Assembly (NCBI GenBank): GCA_029339195.1
Contig: JAPTJF010000241.1
Coordinates: forward strand, 27,658 to 91,657
Reading direction: 5' to 3'
From: Micractinium sp. NFX-FRZ
Lineage: Eukaryota > Chlorophyta > Trebouxiophyceae > Chlorellales > Chlorellaceae
Length of the DNA: 64,000 bases
Below are positions 11,909 through 24,100 of the stretch, one piece after another. The first letter of the stretch is position 1, and each line of letters opens with the position of its first letter. The position numbers and the translations under genes were made by a program. The notes under the pieces were generated by a model. It was not told the DNA's origin. It did not search any database and saw only the letters and a program-made list of their open reading frames with translations.

Positions 11909-13012
11909 CTACTTGCTGGCAGCCTCCCGCTCCTCCACATCCACAGGCTGCCCATCCAGCTTCTTCAGCGTGGGCACCCGCTTGAGCACCTGCGGGCAAG
12001 TCAACAGTAGGCGGCAGCTGCTGAGGATGGACCAGACGTGGGGAAGGAGCGCTGCCATGGGGCATGACCTTACAACCGAGTTGTCCTCTGTCCACCCCCT
12101 GCCACCAGCCAGTCTCCCCACCCCAAAGCTGTGCCCACTACCCCCCATCTGCCCGCCCCACCTCCACGCGGTACTGCGCCAGCGCATTGTTGTCCTTCCA
12201 CTCGTTGTACAGCGGGTTGCCCACCAGCAGCAGGTCCTCCAGCTCCGGCAGCCCCGTCAGCCGGTCCACCTCTGCCCAGTCCTTGATCTTGTTGTTGCTG
12301 GCAAACAGCACGCGCAGCTTGGCGCACTTCTCGATGCCCGCCTGCACGCAGGGGCGGACGGGTGGGTGGGCAGCGACTGACAGACTGGTCAAGACAGGCG
12401 GGCATTTCAGGGGGCAGGCAGGCAGGAGGTAGGTGGAGGCACGCAATGTGTGGAACCAATGCTCTGCATGTTTTGAGTGGTGTGACCAGCACACAGTCTT
12501 GGACTGCCACGCTAACCATGATCACTACCCACCCCCGCCCTGCCACCACCCACCAGGCGGTCAATTTGGTTGTAGGACACCCACAGCTGCTGCAGCGTGC
12601 CCGCCACCGCCTCCAGGTTCTCCAGCTTCTTCAGGCAGTTGCGCCCCAGCGACAGCACCTCCAGCGCCTCCAGCCCCGCCAGGTTGCCAATCTTGTCCAG
12701 GTTGTTGGTGGACAGCGCCAGGTGGCGGCACGCCTTCAGCGCGGCCAGGCTGGAGTCCATCTTCTCTATCTGCAGAACGGGTGGGCAGAGGCCAGTATTG
12801 TGCTACAGGCGGCATGCAGGCAGCATCCCCTATTCTCCTTCAGCAGCTGCAAGCGTTGCTGTGCTGGTACTGCTGAAGAAGGGCGGCAGAGCTGTTGCAC
12901 GCACCGGAGGGCATACGCCGATGAGATCCACACGCTCTGCCGTCTCTGGAGCTGTGCCGCTGGCCGCCGCCCACTTGGCCAGAGCGTCTTTGCAGGTAGT
13001 TGCCTTGGCCAT
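11909..13012 (-). CDS. DNAL1: Axonemal outer-arm dynein light chain 1 (leucine-rich repeat)
   Basis: Four exons: 13012-12905, 12769-12554, 12341-12162 and 11989-11909. All junctions fall between codons and the protein has 194 aa, close to human DNAL1 and Chlamydomonas LC1. The N terminus MAKATTCKDALAKW, then GVCPP joined to IEKMDSSLAALK, matches the family. LRR units follow: LALSTNNLDKI, VLSLGRNCLKKL, LWVSYNQIDRL, VLFASNNKIKDW and LLLVGNPL. The C-terminal KRVPTLKKLDGQPV is typical. In ciliated cells LC1 binds the outer-arm dynein heavy chain and tethers the motor to microtubules. Exon 1 extends to 12905 because the four codons before that donor supply the conserved CPP. Intact reading frame and conserved motifs argue against a pseudogene. 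Confidence 0.93.
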
Positions 13013-13396
13013 GATGGGCGCTTCTCTGCAGGGGAGGTGTCAAGTGACGTTGGCGCACTGCAGGCGACGGCTGCGGCGGCAAACTGAGGAGGTGCAGTGC
13101 CGCGATGATGCAGGCCTGCGGATGGCGCACATAGCAGCGCACACACTGCAATGGGCATAGCAGCACCTGCGAGCCGCAAGAGGAGTCTCGGCGCGGTGAC
13201 GGGGTGGACCGTCGCGACAGGCGTTGACTGGAGGCTGCCGAGATGTATACAGGCCAACGGAGGCTAAATTGATACACGTTTGGCTGCCGTGGGAGACGGA
13301 GCGGTTCATTTGAGCCCAGCCACGCTGGCATGTAGCGTCCAGCTCCTTGTTCACTCATTTCGCGACCCGCAGAACTCTGATTTGTCAAAATCAACA
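13013..13396. promoter_or_regulatory. Bidirectional promoter between two ciliary genes
   Basis: Only 384 bp separate the start codons of dynein LC1 (-) and the KIF6-type kinesin (+), so promoter and both 5' UTRs must share this segment. No specific factor site was identified by eye. Confidence 0.6.
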
Positions 13397-16300
13397 ATGG
13401 CACTCGAAGGCGGGGCCCCGGGCGGCCCCGGCTCGGAGCGCATTCGCATTTTCCTGCGGCTGCGCCCTGTGACCCGCCCAACCACCAGAGTGTTGATGGG
13501 AGCGGCGGAGGAGCCGCCATGGGTGGAGTTCAACGTGCCGCGCAATCCCAACGAGGGGTGGGTCCTGGACGGCGGCGGGAGGCGCCGGCGCCGCTGGTGG
13601 CAGGACCCTTGCTGATGGTGACCTCAAATGCCTTATATCTGACCATGCCTTTCCTGACGCAGGCTGATCAACAACTCGCGCGAGAGCTACAAGTTCACGT
13701 TTGACGGCCTGCTGCCGCCAGACGCGCAGCAGGAGGAGGTGTTTGACCGCGTGGCGCTGCCGATGCTGCGCTCTGCGCTTGACGGCTACAACGGCACCGT
13801 GTTTGCCTATGGGCAGACGGGCAGCGGCAAGACGTTCACCATCACGGGTGGTGCGGAGCGCTACGCCGACCGCGGCCTCATCCCGCGTGCGCTGACGGCG
13901 CTGTTTGCCGAGGCGGGGCGCCGCAGCGGGCACACCTACACGGTGCACGTCTCCTATATGGTGGGTGCTGCAATATTGGGGGGCGGAAGGGCACAAGACC
14001 GCTGCGCAAAGGATGCAGCAGCGGTCAGCAGCCTTGGTTCCAAGCAGCATGAGCACCAGGATGAGTCGTCGCGCAGGCTGCCTCTGGCACTGCTGCTGCA
14101 GCCACCTGAACCACACTGCTTGGTGCGCTGTTGGCCGTGCTTGCTGCAGGAGATCTACAACGAGACTGGGTTCGACCTGCTGGATCCGGGGCGGGAGGTG
14201 CGGGCGCTGGAGGACCTGCCCAAGGTGATGAGCGGGAGGTGTGGGCATATGCAGGGGGTGGCGGAGGGGGTGAGGTTTGGTGGTGCACCGAAAAGGGGGC
14301 ACCGCAGGGAGGAGACCTCCCTCCAAGCCTGCTTCGACTTACCTTGCTTGTAGATGTGTTATGTTCTTCACTACCTACGTGTGGCTGGCTGCTTTCGCCC
14401 TCAAGCTCGCCATCACCTTGCTGCCCGGCTGTCCCTCCCGTCTGCCCAGGTGCACATCATGGAGGATGAGGAGAGCCGCATGCACATACGGGGGCTGTCC
14501 CTGCACCGCTGCGACAATGAGGAGCAGGCGCTCAACATGGTGCGTTGTGCTGGGGTTGCCTGGGGGAGCAGAAGCACAGCTGCGATGCTGGGTGTGGAGG
14601 GCAAAGCACACTGTGCACCTGACAGCAGAAGCGCCAGTCGACCACTCCCCGCCTGGCTAATTTTTTTATAAATCCCCGCCTGGCTGACGCCTGCGTGTCC
14701 CTCTGCCTGAACACGGCCCTCTATGCTTTCCTCCCTACTGTCCTGTCACCCCTGCAGCTCTTCCTGGGCGACACCAACCGCGTGGTGGCCGAGACGCCGC
14801 TCAACCAGGCCTCCTCCCGCTCCCACTGCGTCTTCACGCTGCACATCGAGGCGCGGCGCCCCGGGGAGGCGGTGGTGCGCCGCTCCAAGCTGCACTTTGT
14901 GGACCTGGCGGGCAGCGAGCGCGTGGGCAAGACGGGGCTGCAGGCGCACACGCAGGTCAAGGAGGCCAAGTTCATCAACCTCAGCCTGCACTTCCTGGAA
15001 CAGGTGGGGCATGGCGGGGGTGGGGGTGGGGGGCGGGGGTGAGGTGGTTGGGTGGGAAGGGGGGGTGCAAGGGACGGCTGCAGTGCAGAGACGAGTCAGC
15101 AGAGGTGTGGTGGAGACTGCTAGGCGGTGGGTATTAACCTGGCAGATGTGCATGGTGCTTGGGAAATAGAGGTGCGCGCTGTGCCACGCTGTGCTTGCCC
15201 ATTTGTGCCCACTGGCAGCAAATCTGATGTCACCACTTCGTCTGCCGTGGACGCCCCCTGTGCCTGCCCCCGCTTCTGCTGCCCCCGCAGGTCATCATCT
15301 CCCTGCAGGAGGGGCGGTCCCACATCCCCTACCGCAACAGCGTGCTCACCATGGTGCTGCGCGACTCGCTGGGCGGCAACACGCGCACCGTCATGGTGGC
15401 GGCGGTGGCGCCCGAGGCGCAGCACGTGGAGGAGAGCATCAGCACCTGCCGCTTTGCGCAGCGCGTGGCCATGATCTCAAACAAGTGAGCTGGGGGTGGC
15501 AATGGGTGTGCTGGTTGAGGATGCGTGCTGTCCAGCTGCCGTGAGCTCACAGTGCGCCCATGTTCCTGTTGTCGAGCCGTGCTTCGGAACCCGCCTAAAC
15601 TTCATCATCCCATCCAGTACCTGCACAGTTCCTTCAGCAAGCATTAGCAGCATCCCACCCACCCCTCCCCTTCCCTCCTGCCCCTCCTCCCAGGGTGGAG
15701 GTGAACGAGGAGCTGGACCTGGAGGTGGTGGTCAAACGGCTCAAGGCAGAAAACATGCTTCTGCGGCAGGAGCTGCAGCTGCTGCGCTCCGGCGCGGGCG
15801 GTGGCAGTGGCGGCACAGACGGGGCAGCGGAAGGGGCAGAAGGGGCAGCAGCAGCAGCCGGCGGTGCCGGCGATGGGGATCAGCGTGGGGCGCTGTCCGA
15901 GGCGGAGCTGCACCTGCTGCGCCGCCAGGTGGCAGCATTTGTGGACGACCCCTCCCCAGATGCTGTGCTCAACGTGGAGGCCAGCATGCTGTTCATCCGG
16001 GCTGCATTCGACATGCTGAAAGGCATGGTGCAGCCGGGGCAGGGCGGCGCTGGCTCGGCTGGCTGGCAAGGGGCTGCAGCGGGCAGCGGCGGGCCGGAGC
16101 CTGGTGTGGCTGCTGAGCTGCGCAGCCTGCGGGTGCTGGTGCAGCAGCAGGAGCAGCAGATTGGCGTGCTGACGGGGGTGATCAGGAAGCAGAGCCTGGC
16201 GGCGCCTGGCAGGAGCGCCACTGCGGGCAGCGCTTCGGCTGGGCACAGCCGCTGCAGCAGCGCTCGCAGCTGTGATCCCCTGGAGGGCGGCCTGGCAGTG

Positions 16301-17704
16301 CAGGGGGCACCATCTGGGGAGCCTGCAAGCAGCACACATGCTGGCTGGGTGAGCTCCAACCAGACTGGCTGGCAGCAGGCAGCGCAGGCGGACCCACAGC
16401 TGCTGCAGCAGCAGCGCCCTGCCAGCTCAGCAGGGCGTGTTGCCTCGCTGGCGCCAGCAGCCAGCTTACCAGCCCCTGCCTACTCTGATGAACTGCTGGC
16501 AGATCAGCACAAAGCGGTGAGGCTCGGTGACCGTGCATATGCCAGCTGCTGGAGCCCGGCTTGGGCCCCAGTGCGACAAGAGTGTGTGCGTAGGGCCTGC
16601 ATGTGTGCCTCCTCGGCTTCCCTGCACAGCAGCCCACCTCACCTGGTGCGCTGCACCTCCCTTCACTCCCTGCCCGCAGTTTGAGTACTTTTGCGCCACC
16701 AGCCCAGCCCACGACACAGTGGCAGAGCACAAGGCGGTGCTGCGTGGGCGGTATGAGGAGGCGCGTGCATTGGGCGGCCAGGTCACCACTGCCAAGCAGC
16801 GCATTGGAGAGCTCAAGTCGGCAATGGAGCAGCGCCGGCTGGCGCACTCCATGGCGGCGCTGCTGCGGCAGCAGCAGCAGGGGGGAGGGGCCAGCGGGGC
16901 GGAGGAGCTGGCGGAGCAAGAGCGGGCAGAGGCGGAGGAGAGGCGCTTTAAGGGGCTGATTGAGCAGGTGCGGGGATGCGGTAGTGCACATGTATTGGGT
17001 TTGGGCCCAGTGGAAGGCGGGCAAAGTTGACCAGGGTGTGGGTGTGCCTTTCTGACTGCCTGCTGGCATGCGTGTTTTTGCTTCCCTACTCCTAAGATCC
17101 CACATTCTCTATGTTAAGCGTTTTCAAATCTGATCCTGCCCCCTCCCTGTCTCTGCGCATGGCAGGAGAAGGAGGCGTACCGCGTGGCGTACGGCCAGCT
17201 GAAGGGCGTCAAGGCGGAGATTGACGGCGTGCAAGCGGCGCTGGGGCATGCGCGCATGCGGCTGCAGCATGACTTCCAGATCTGGTATGCTGCCATGGCT
17301 GGCAGCGGCAGCACTGGCGGCAGCGGTATGGTCGTCAGCAGCTTAGGCAGAGACGGCAGCAGCAGTGGAGGCATCAGTCGTGCAGACAGCGGCAGCCAGC
17401 CGGCCCAGAAGGCCGGGGCAGCAGGGCCGGTGGCGGCAGATGGAGTGTCGGGCAAGCGGTCTCCGCTTGAGCAGCAGCAGCAGCGCGACTGGAGCATACC
17501 TGCCGCGGCGGCTTCGGCAGTTCCAGCTCAGATGCGGCCTAACAGCAGCAGTCGTGGCAGCCGCAGCACTGCCCCGTGGCAAGCAGAGAGCACGGGTGCA
17601 GTGCCCGGATCCTGGCAACCTGTCCAGCCCTACTCCAGCGGCCAGCAGCGCCAACAGTCGCTGCCCAGCAGTGGTATCCCTAGCGCTGCGGCGCAGCAGC
17701 AACC

Positions 17705-17749
<45 letters not shown>

Positions 17750-17933
17750 CGGATTGCCAGGGGGCCCGCCCCAGCCGCCGCCCTCACCACCACCGCCAGC
17801 AGACCCGTATGCCGGGGTGGATCCCGAGGTGCTGGCCACTGCCAAGCCGCTGCTGACAGGCAATGCTCAGGCGGATGCCGACATCATCAAGTTTTACCAG
17901 GCGCGCGCTGAGCTGCTCAAGGGCATGCGGTGA
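13397..17933 (+). CDS. KIF6: Kinesin-9 family motor, KIF6 type
   Basis: Nine exons: 13397-13557, 13663-13960, 14150-14224, 14450-14539, 14758-15003, 15291-15484, 15694-16516, 16680-16967 and 17166-17933. They give 980 aa in one frame. The motor head occupies about residues 10-355, with P-loop GQTGSGKT at about 104, switch I NQASSRSH at about 224, switch II DLAGSE at about 257 and HIPYRNS. FTITGGAERYADRG, EIYNETGFDLLDP and LFLGDTNR are diagnostic for KIF6 among kinesin-9 motors. A coiled coil follows (VKRLKAENMLLRQEL), then a Ser/Gln/Ala-rich linker. A conserved FEYF module with further helix is near 630-725. The tail carries a CAG-encoded polyglutamine run at about 906-919. Kinesin-9 motors act in motile cilia. 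ATG context is AACAATGG. Motor residues are all intact. Confidence 0.93.
17696..17748 (+). repeat. CAG run coding polyglutamine in the kinesin tail
   Basis: An almost pure CAG array in frame with the last kinesin exon codes a Gln tract of about 17 residues with one Pro near its start. Length variation among strains is expected for such a tract. Confidence 0.85.
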
Positions 17934-18126
17934 CTACAATGGCGGGGGCATGGCGGTGGGGGCGGGGGGGGCGGCATCTGGCTAGAGCTTTCTCCCTCAA
18001 TTGCCCTGTCTCCCTTTGCCTGGCCATGTGCTGAGATGAGAATGTAATTTCAACAATGTGGATAAAGTTACAATGAAAGGAAGCAATGTGCGACAACGCG
18101 CAGAGAGGTTCCCCGCAACGCTTGCA
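17934..18126. terminator. Compact convergent 3' ends of KIF6 and ATAD2-like gene
   Basis: Only 193 bp separate the two stop codons. Plus-strand TGTAA stands at 18043-18047 and minus-strand TGTAA (TTACA) at 18068-18072. With cleavage usually about 10-20 bases downstream, the two mature transcripts would end within or slightly inside each other's 3' UTR. Confidence 0.6.
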
Positions 18127-21100
18127 TCACGCCAGCTGGCGTGCCGCGATCCACTGGCGCAGCGCGCCCAGCGCCATCTGCACCACCTCCTCGCGGTCAT
18201 GTGCCCGCCGCTGGTCCATCGCCAGCCTGCACATTGCAGCACGGCATAGGCAGAAGGCGTGAGAGCAGAGCTGCTATCGAAGCAGCGCATGCTTTTGCCG
18301 TTGCCTGGCGCATTGCACAGCAACGTGCCATGCCACCACTGCTAGAGCCTGCCACAGCCTGCTGCCCACCCACACTGCCCCGTGCGCGTTGCAAAATCAT
18401 TGACCTGCTGGCGCCAGCTCACCTTGCCAGTTTGGCATGGATGCTCTCCAGGTTGTCCAGCACCAGCCCCTCAGTCTGCTGGGCCAGCGACGCCTGCAGC
18501 CTGTCTGCACGTGCATGGTCTGCTGTCGTGGGCTCATTCTTTGGGGGCTCGGGGGCCGCTGCTGCCGCCGCTGCTGCCAGAGGCTGCTCATCGGCTGGCG
18601 CTGCATCTGCCGGTGCTGCCGCCGTCTGACGCTGCTGCTCCTCAGCAGCCGCTGTGTGCTCCGACAGCAGCGGCAGCAGCGGCGCGGCGCCGCCCTCGCA
18701 GCGCAGGCGGCTGCCGCCGTGCTGCGCCACCACCGCCGTCAGAGTGCCCTTCCCGCTGAGCTTGCTGCTGGCTGCACCCGTGGGGCCATCAGACACGGGC
18801 GTGCCGGCCGCCGCAACTGCTGCAGCAGCTGCCGCTGGCTCAGGCAGGTTTTCTTTCGTGCTCTCAACAAGGACCTCCCAGTCCTGCCGCCCGTTGGCAC
18901 CCTTGCCGTCCTGCTGTGCCTGCTGCGCCTCGTCAGCATCGTCAACATCCATTGCCTGCTGCTGCTCTCGCTCCTCCTGCTGCTCCTCCTCCTCCAGCTG
19001 CTGCTGCTGCTGCTGTGAGTGGACAGCCGCGTCGGCTGCGCCGCCAGCCGCCGCCGCCGCCAGCGCCGCTGCCTCATCCCCGCTGTCCTGCTGCGCCTGC
19101 TGCCGCCCCTGCCGCTGCACCAGCTCCTGTTGCTGCTTCTTCAGCGCTCGGATCTGGCGGGCGGCTGCCTCTGGGTCGATGTGCAGCAGGCGGTTGTCCA
19201 CAGGGTTTGCTGCCGCCAGGCGCGTGGCCCGCCGCTGCCCCGCATCGTCGCTCTGCGCCAGCTGCTGCGGCCGCCGCGGCGCCAGGTGCACGCCGGGCGT
19301 CTTGCCGCCGTCGGCTGGCAGCACGCCGGGCAGCGCAAGCAGGCCTGCGGGTGTGGTTGCAGCGGGGGGGAGAAGGGGCGGTGGGTGCCAGGTAGACGGC
19401 GCGCCTCCAACACAAGCGCAGCACTGCGCGCCTGCCTGGACACGGATTGAGGGGCAGCTGCCTGGGCGGGCCCACAAGCTTGCTTGCTTGCAGTGCTACT
19501 GATGCTTGCACCAGCCATCCGCCTCCGTAGCACAACTCAGGCACACTGTCTAATCCGCCAACCAACCCACCCAGCCAGCAAGGCATCACCCGTTCGCTAC
19601 CGCCACCCACCCACTCACTTGCAGGCGGCGGCGCCGGCCCTCCGCTGCCTGCCATTTCCTCCAGCCGGGCTGCCAGCTGCTGAGGCAGCGCCTTGGCCAC
19701 AGCAGCACGCGCCTCATCTTCAAGAGCACAGGCACGGGAGATCTCCTTGACGCCACGCGGGTCCACACCCCAGAACTGGCGGGAGCACTGCAGGGGGGCG
19801 GGGTGGGTGGGCGGGCAGGGCTTATTTATTGAGCGCGGCTCTCAAGCTGGCGGCAGGAATATGAGGCGGCAATGCGAGGCAGGCACATGGGGAGCGGCGG
19901 CATTCTAAACGATGCGGCCCATCCATCTGCCCTCTGCCCCTGCCCAGCATGACCACAGCAGCCCCCCAGGAAGCAGGAAGTTCTGCCCCCCAACCCCCCA
20001 AGTCTGCTCCTCAGCTGCAGCCCCACCCCTGCACTCGCCTGCACGATCTTGGCGATGTCTGCCAGGAATTCGTGGTGGGTGGCGTAGGCGCGGGCGTCCA
20101 CGCGGGACAGGATGGTGGCCAAGTCCATCGGCTCGCTCACCTGCAGAGTAAGGGAATACATTTTTGGAATCATTTTTGGAATCCATTTCTGGAGAATTTC
20201 CATTGGATTTGGGAAAGAAGAAAGCATGGACAGGGGTGCAGGCAGGGATGGGGTGCGCGGGAGCAGGCACCTTGAAATCCACCACTGCCGTCCCCCATTT
20301 CTGCATGATCCACCCCAGCCAGCCCTCCCTGCCCTGCGCCGCCGTCACTCAACGTCCGTCGCCAGCTCAGCGAGCAGGTTTTGCCCTCGGCACCCTGCTC
20401 TCCCATCACCAGCCTTCCCTCTCTAACAAGCTTGGTGCACTCAGAGGTTAAGACATCTAGTGCGCTGCCCTCCGCTCACCTTGTCCCACCACTCCTCATC
20501 CGTCTCCGGCTCCGCAAACAGCTCCCACCGCTTCTGGCGCAGCAGGTCCAGCGTGAGGTCGCGCAGCAGCATGCGCAGCGCGCGCAGTGTCGCCTGGTCC
20601 TCCTCATACCTGCGGCACAAAAGGGTGCCGGGCGAAAGAAATGGGTAGTAGGAGGGCAGGGGCAGCATGCGCAGCGCACAGGCAGACAGTGTCCTCCTCA
20701 TTCTTGAGGGGTGGGTCCAGAGGATCAAGCGACCCCAGCCCAGCACCACGGCTGCACCCAAAGCCAAGGCTGCCAGGCCACCAAAAGAACAAGAGCTCTC
20801 AAGCACCCTTCCGAGTAGCAGCCCTGGCTCACCGTTGCCGTGCAGCCGCCTCCTCCACCTTCCTCTGCGCCTCCTCCTCAGCTGCCACGGCCTCGGGCGC
20901 GCGGGGCAGCGCAGGCAGCGGCGCGGGCGCCGCCCGCTGCGCTGCCGCCGGCTCAGGCGGGGGCGGCAGCGCCAGGGCACGTGAGATGCCCTGGAAGAAA
21001 GAAGAGCGCTGCTCGCTGGAGGGCAGGCCCAGCTCGTAGGCGCCGCCTGACTGCACGTTGAACAGCTGGCGCACTGACGGGTCCAGCTCTGCAGGCGGGG

Positions 21101-24100
21101 AACATACAATGGGGAGGAGCCGAGGGTTGATGTGCAGTGGGAGGGTGTCTGTCTGGTGACACCCTATGTGGGCCAAGCAGGGCAGCAAGTAGGCAAGGCA
21201 GGATGCCTCACAGTGTGCCTCACAGCTGGCTTTGTGGCAGGGGAGGCAGCAATCCCCAGGGCATGCAAGCAAGCAGGGGCCCCCGTCCTGAGCGCACCAG
21301 AGGCGGGGACGTCGGCTGTGGCAAACAGCAGCAGCGGCAGGTCGGCGGGCAGGTCGGCCAGCAGCATCCACAGCGTGGCGCGCAGCGAGTTGGGGGCGGT
21401 GTCCCACCACACCTGCAGCAGCAGCAGTGGGGTGGCAATGGTGACGGTGGACCGGGTGAGGGTGACTAGGAGAATAAGTGAGGAACAGCGAGCGCAGCAG
21501 TGTGCAGCAGTGCAGCCCTGAAGCAAGGTGAGCCATAAACGTCAGGAGACAGTGGCATCAGGCTGCCGGGTGCCACTTCCCTCTCCCCCACCGCACGTTA
21601 CCTGGAGGTGGGGCAGGAAGAGCACCGCAGGCGCAGCGCGCCGCGCCTCCACCACCGCATGCACCAGCGCCTCCTCCGGCGCGCGCGCCCCGGCGTCTGA
21701 CAGCAGCGAGGGCAGACCGATGGCGTGCACCGGCAGGCCCTCTAGTGCGTACAGCACAGCGGGTCCCAGGTGGGACTGGCCCGTGCCCTCCGGCCCGCAG
21801 ATGAGCAGGCGCGGGCGCTGCACCCCCAGGGTGGCACCCGATGCCCAGCTGAAGGCGCCGCCGGCCAGCTCAGCATCGTCCCCGCCAGCCGCGCTGCCGG
21901 CGTCGGCAAAGCCGGCGGCCGGGTTGCGCCCGCCGCCAAAGCCGGAGCGCAGGCAGGCGGCTGCTGCTGGGAAGCCGGCCTGCAGCTTGGCCAGCACGTG
22001 CTGCAGGTGGTCCAGGAGCACGGGGGACACCAGCGGGGGCAGGGGCCTGCGGGGTGGGCAGGGGGAGGCGTCGAGGGAACCCGAGGGTCGGTGCCGTAGC
22101 TGTTAAAGAAACGGAGCCTAAAGATGGACGTGGGTTCAAGGAGTGGTTAACAACAGCTCCGGCGGCAAACCCTTGGACACAAACCCACCTGGCGTTGGCC
22201 ACCGCCGAGCGGTGCGAGGCGGGCGTGATGGTTTGGAAGGCGGCCAAAAAGTCGCGCCTCTCCACGCGCACCCGCCCCGGGTCAATCGCCAGCTTCTCGT
22301 CGGCGTCGTAAATCTGCGGGTAGTGCCGGCGCAGGGAGGCCAGGGAGGCCTCCGTGCACAGCGACTGCATGGGGGGCAGCGACAAAGTGGGACGGCATGA
22401 GGGGTAAGAGGCACAGTACTGTATATATGGGGGCAATGAACACAGTGGGACAGTTCGAGGGTGAGACCGGAGACATGGGGGTAGCACAGGGGAGGCACTC
22501 TGCACGGCTGCCGATCAACCTGCCCCACCCACCCACGACAGCCCCAACAGGGTGCCCACCACAACTGGATCCAAGAGACGCCCCTGCCCTCGGCACCCAC
22601 CTTCAGGTCTGCGCCGCAGTATCCCACGCAGAGCGAGGCCAGCTCCTCCAGCAGCTGCTCCGACGGCGGCTCCGCCCACTTGTGCGTGTGGATGCCCAAA
22701 ATGTCGGAGCGGGCAGACAGGTTGGGCAGGGGGAAGACCAGCTCGCGGTCAAACCTGGGCAGGAACAGGGGGCGCAGAGGGTGAGAACGGCAGGGCAGGC
22801 AAGGGGGAAGGGAGGGAGGAGCGGTGGGGGCAAGCAGTACGAGGTGTGCAGTTGCAGTAAGAAATCGCTTGCGGCAGCAGGGAAAGAAGAGGGGCCAGGC
22901 AGAAGCCTACAATATGGTGGAGCACCGCTACTCCCTGCGCCTCCCTGCCTGCCTGCCCGCCCAGCTTCCCAGGCCAGTGCCCGCTCACCTGCCGGGCCTA
23001 CGCAGCGCCCCATCCAGCGCATCCACTCGGTTGGTGGCCCCGATGACAACCACCTGCAGGGCGGAGGAAGCGGGGCGGCAGGAATCGGAGTCGCGCCGCT
23101 CAGTAGCACAGGTGACGCTTGCAGGCGGCCCGGCGCCCAGCCTCCCTGCTAGCCAGTGCATTGTAGGCACCGCAGGGCTCCGCTGCTGCTCCGCTGCTGC
23201 GCTGTGCGCACGTTTACACCCCCCACGAGCGTGCCACTCCCCATCTAACTTGTCGCCAAATCACGTATGAAACCGTGCACCTGCCCCCCCCCGTTGCGCA
23301 CCTGCCCCCGTGCGTCCAGCCCGTCCATCAGCGCCAGCAGCGTGGACACAATCGAGTTGTGGATCTGGTCCTGCTTGCTGCTGCGCACCTGCGGGCGAGC
23401 GAGCGACGCGCGGGCGGGGCAGGGGCATGGCGGCCAAGCAGCGTCAGGCAGGGCAGGGGCGTGGCGGCCAAGGAGCGTCAGGCGGGGCAGGGCAGAGAGT
23501 GACTTCTTCTTCCTTACCAAAAAATGCCGCTGGACAGCTCGTGCCCTTCCAACCCACCCCGTTTCACCTGCAACACCCAGGCACTTCCCACCACCCAACG
23601 CTTACCGGGGCCAGGCCGTCGATTTCGTCAAAGAAGATGATGGAGGGCTGGTGCCGCTGCGCCTCCTCAAACAACAGGCGCAGCTGGCGCTCGGCCTCGC
23701 CCACCCACTTGGACAGCACGTCGGCGCCCTTGCGCATGAAGAAGGAGACCTGGAGAGCGGGGCAGGCAGGGTGACAGGAGTAGGCAAGGTTAGGCCCAGT
23801 ACGGTTACCCCGCAGGGGGTGGGGGAGCGAGGGCGTATCAGCGAGGTGAGAGTGGCGCATGAAGGGCGCAGGGCACGGGACAGCGGGAGCGACGATGGGT
23901 GGATGTTTGAGGACCAGAAGAGAGGCGCCACGGCCACGCAGGCGTGCCACGGAGGTAACAACTTTGGCTGCAGACCCGGATCTCTGCCCCGGCCCTGCCT
24001 GACACCCGCCGCCCACCTTTTTGCCGGCGCGGCTGGCGTGCGCAGCCAGAGCACGCGCCACCAGCGTCTTTCCCGTGCCTGCAGTGGGCACAAGGGGTGA

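Noticed and set aside
12905..12916. Ending dynein LC1 exon 1 at the GTATGC donor near 12916
   Set aside because: It is in frame but loses the conserved CPP before IEK; the GTGCGT donor four codons later restores the family sequence.
18654..19502. 282-codon Ser/Cys-rich plus-strand frame
   Set aside because: It lies opposite ATAD2 exon 23. CTG-type codons of an Ala/Gln-rich tail read in antisense give Cys and Ser runs.
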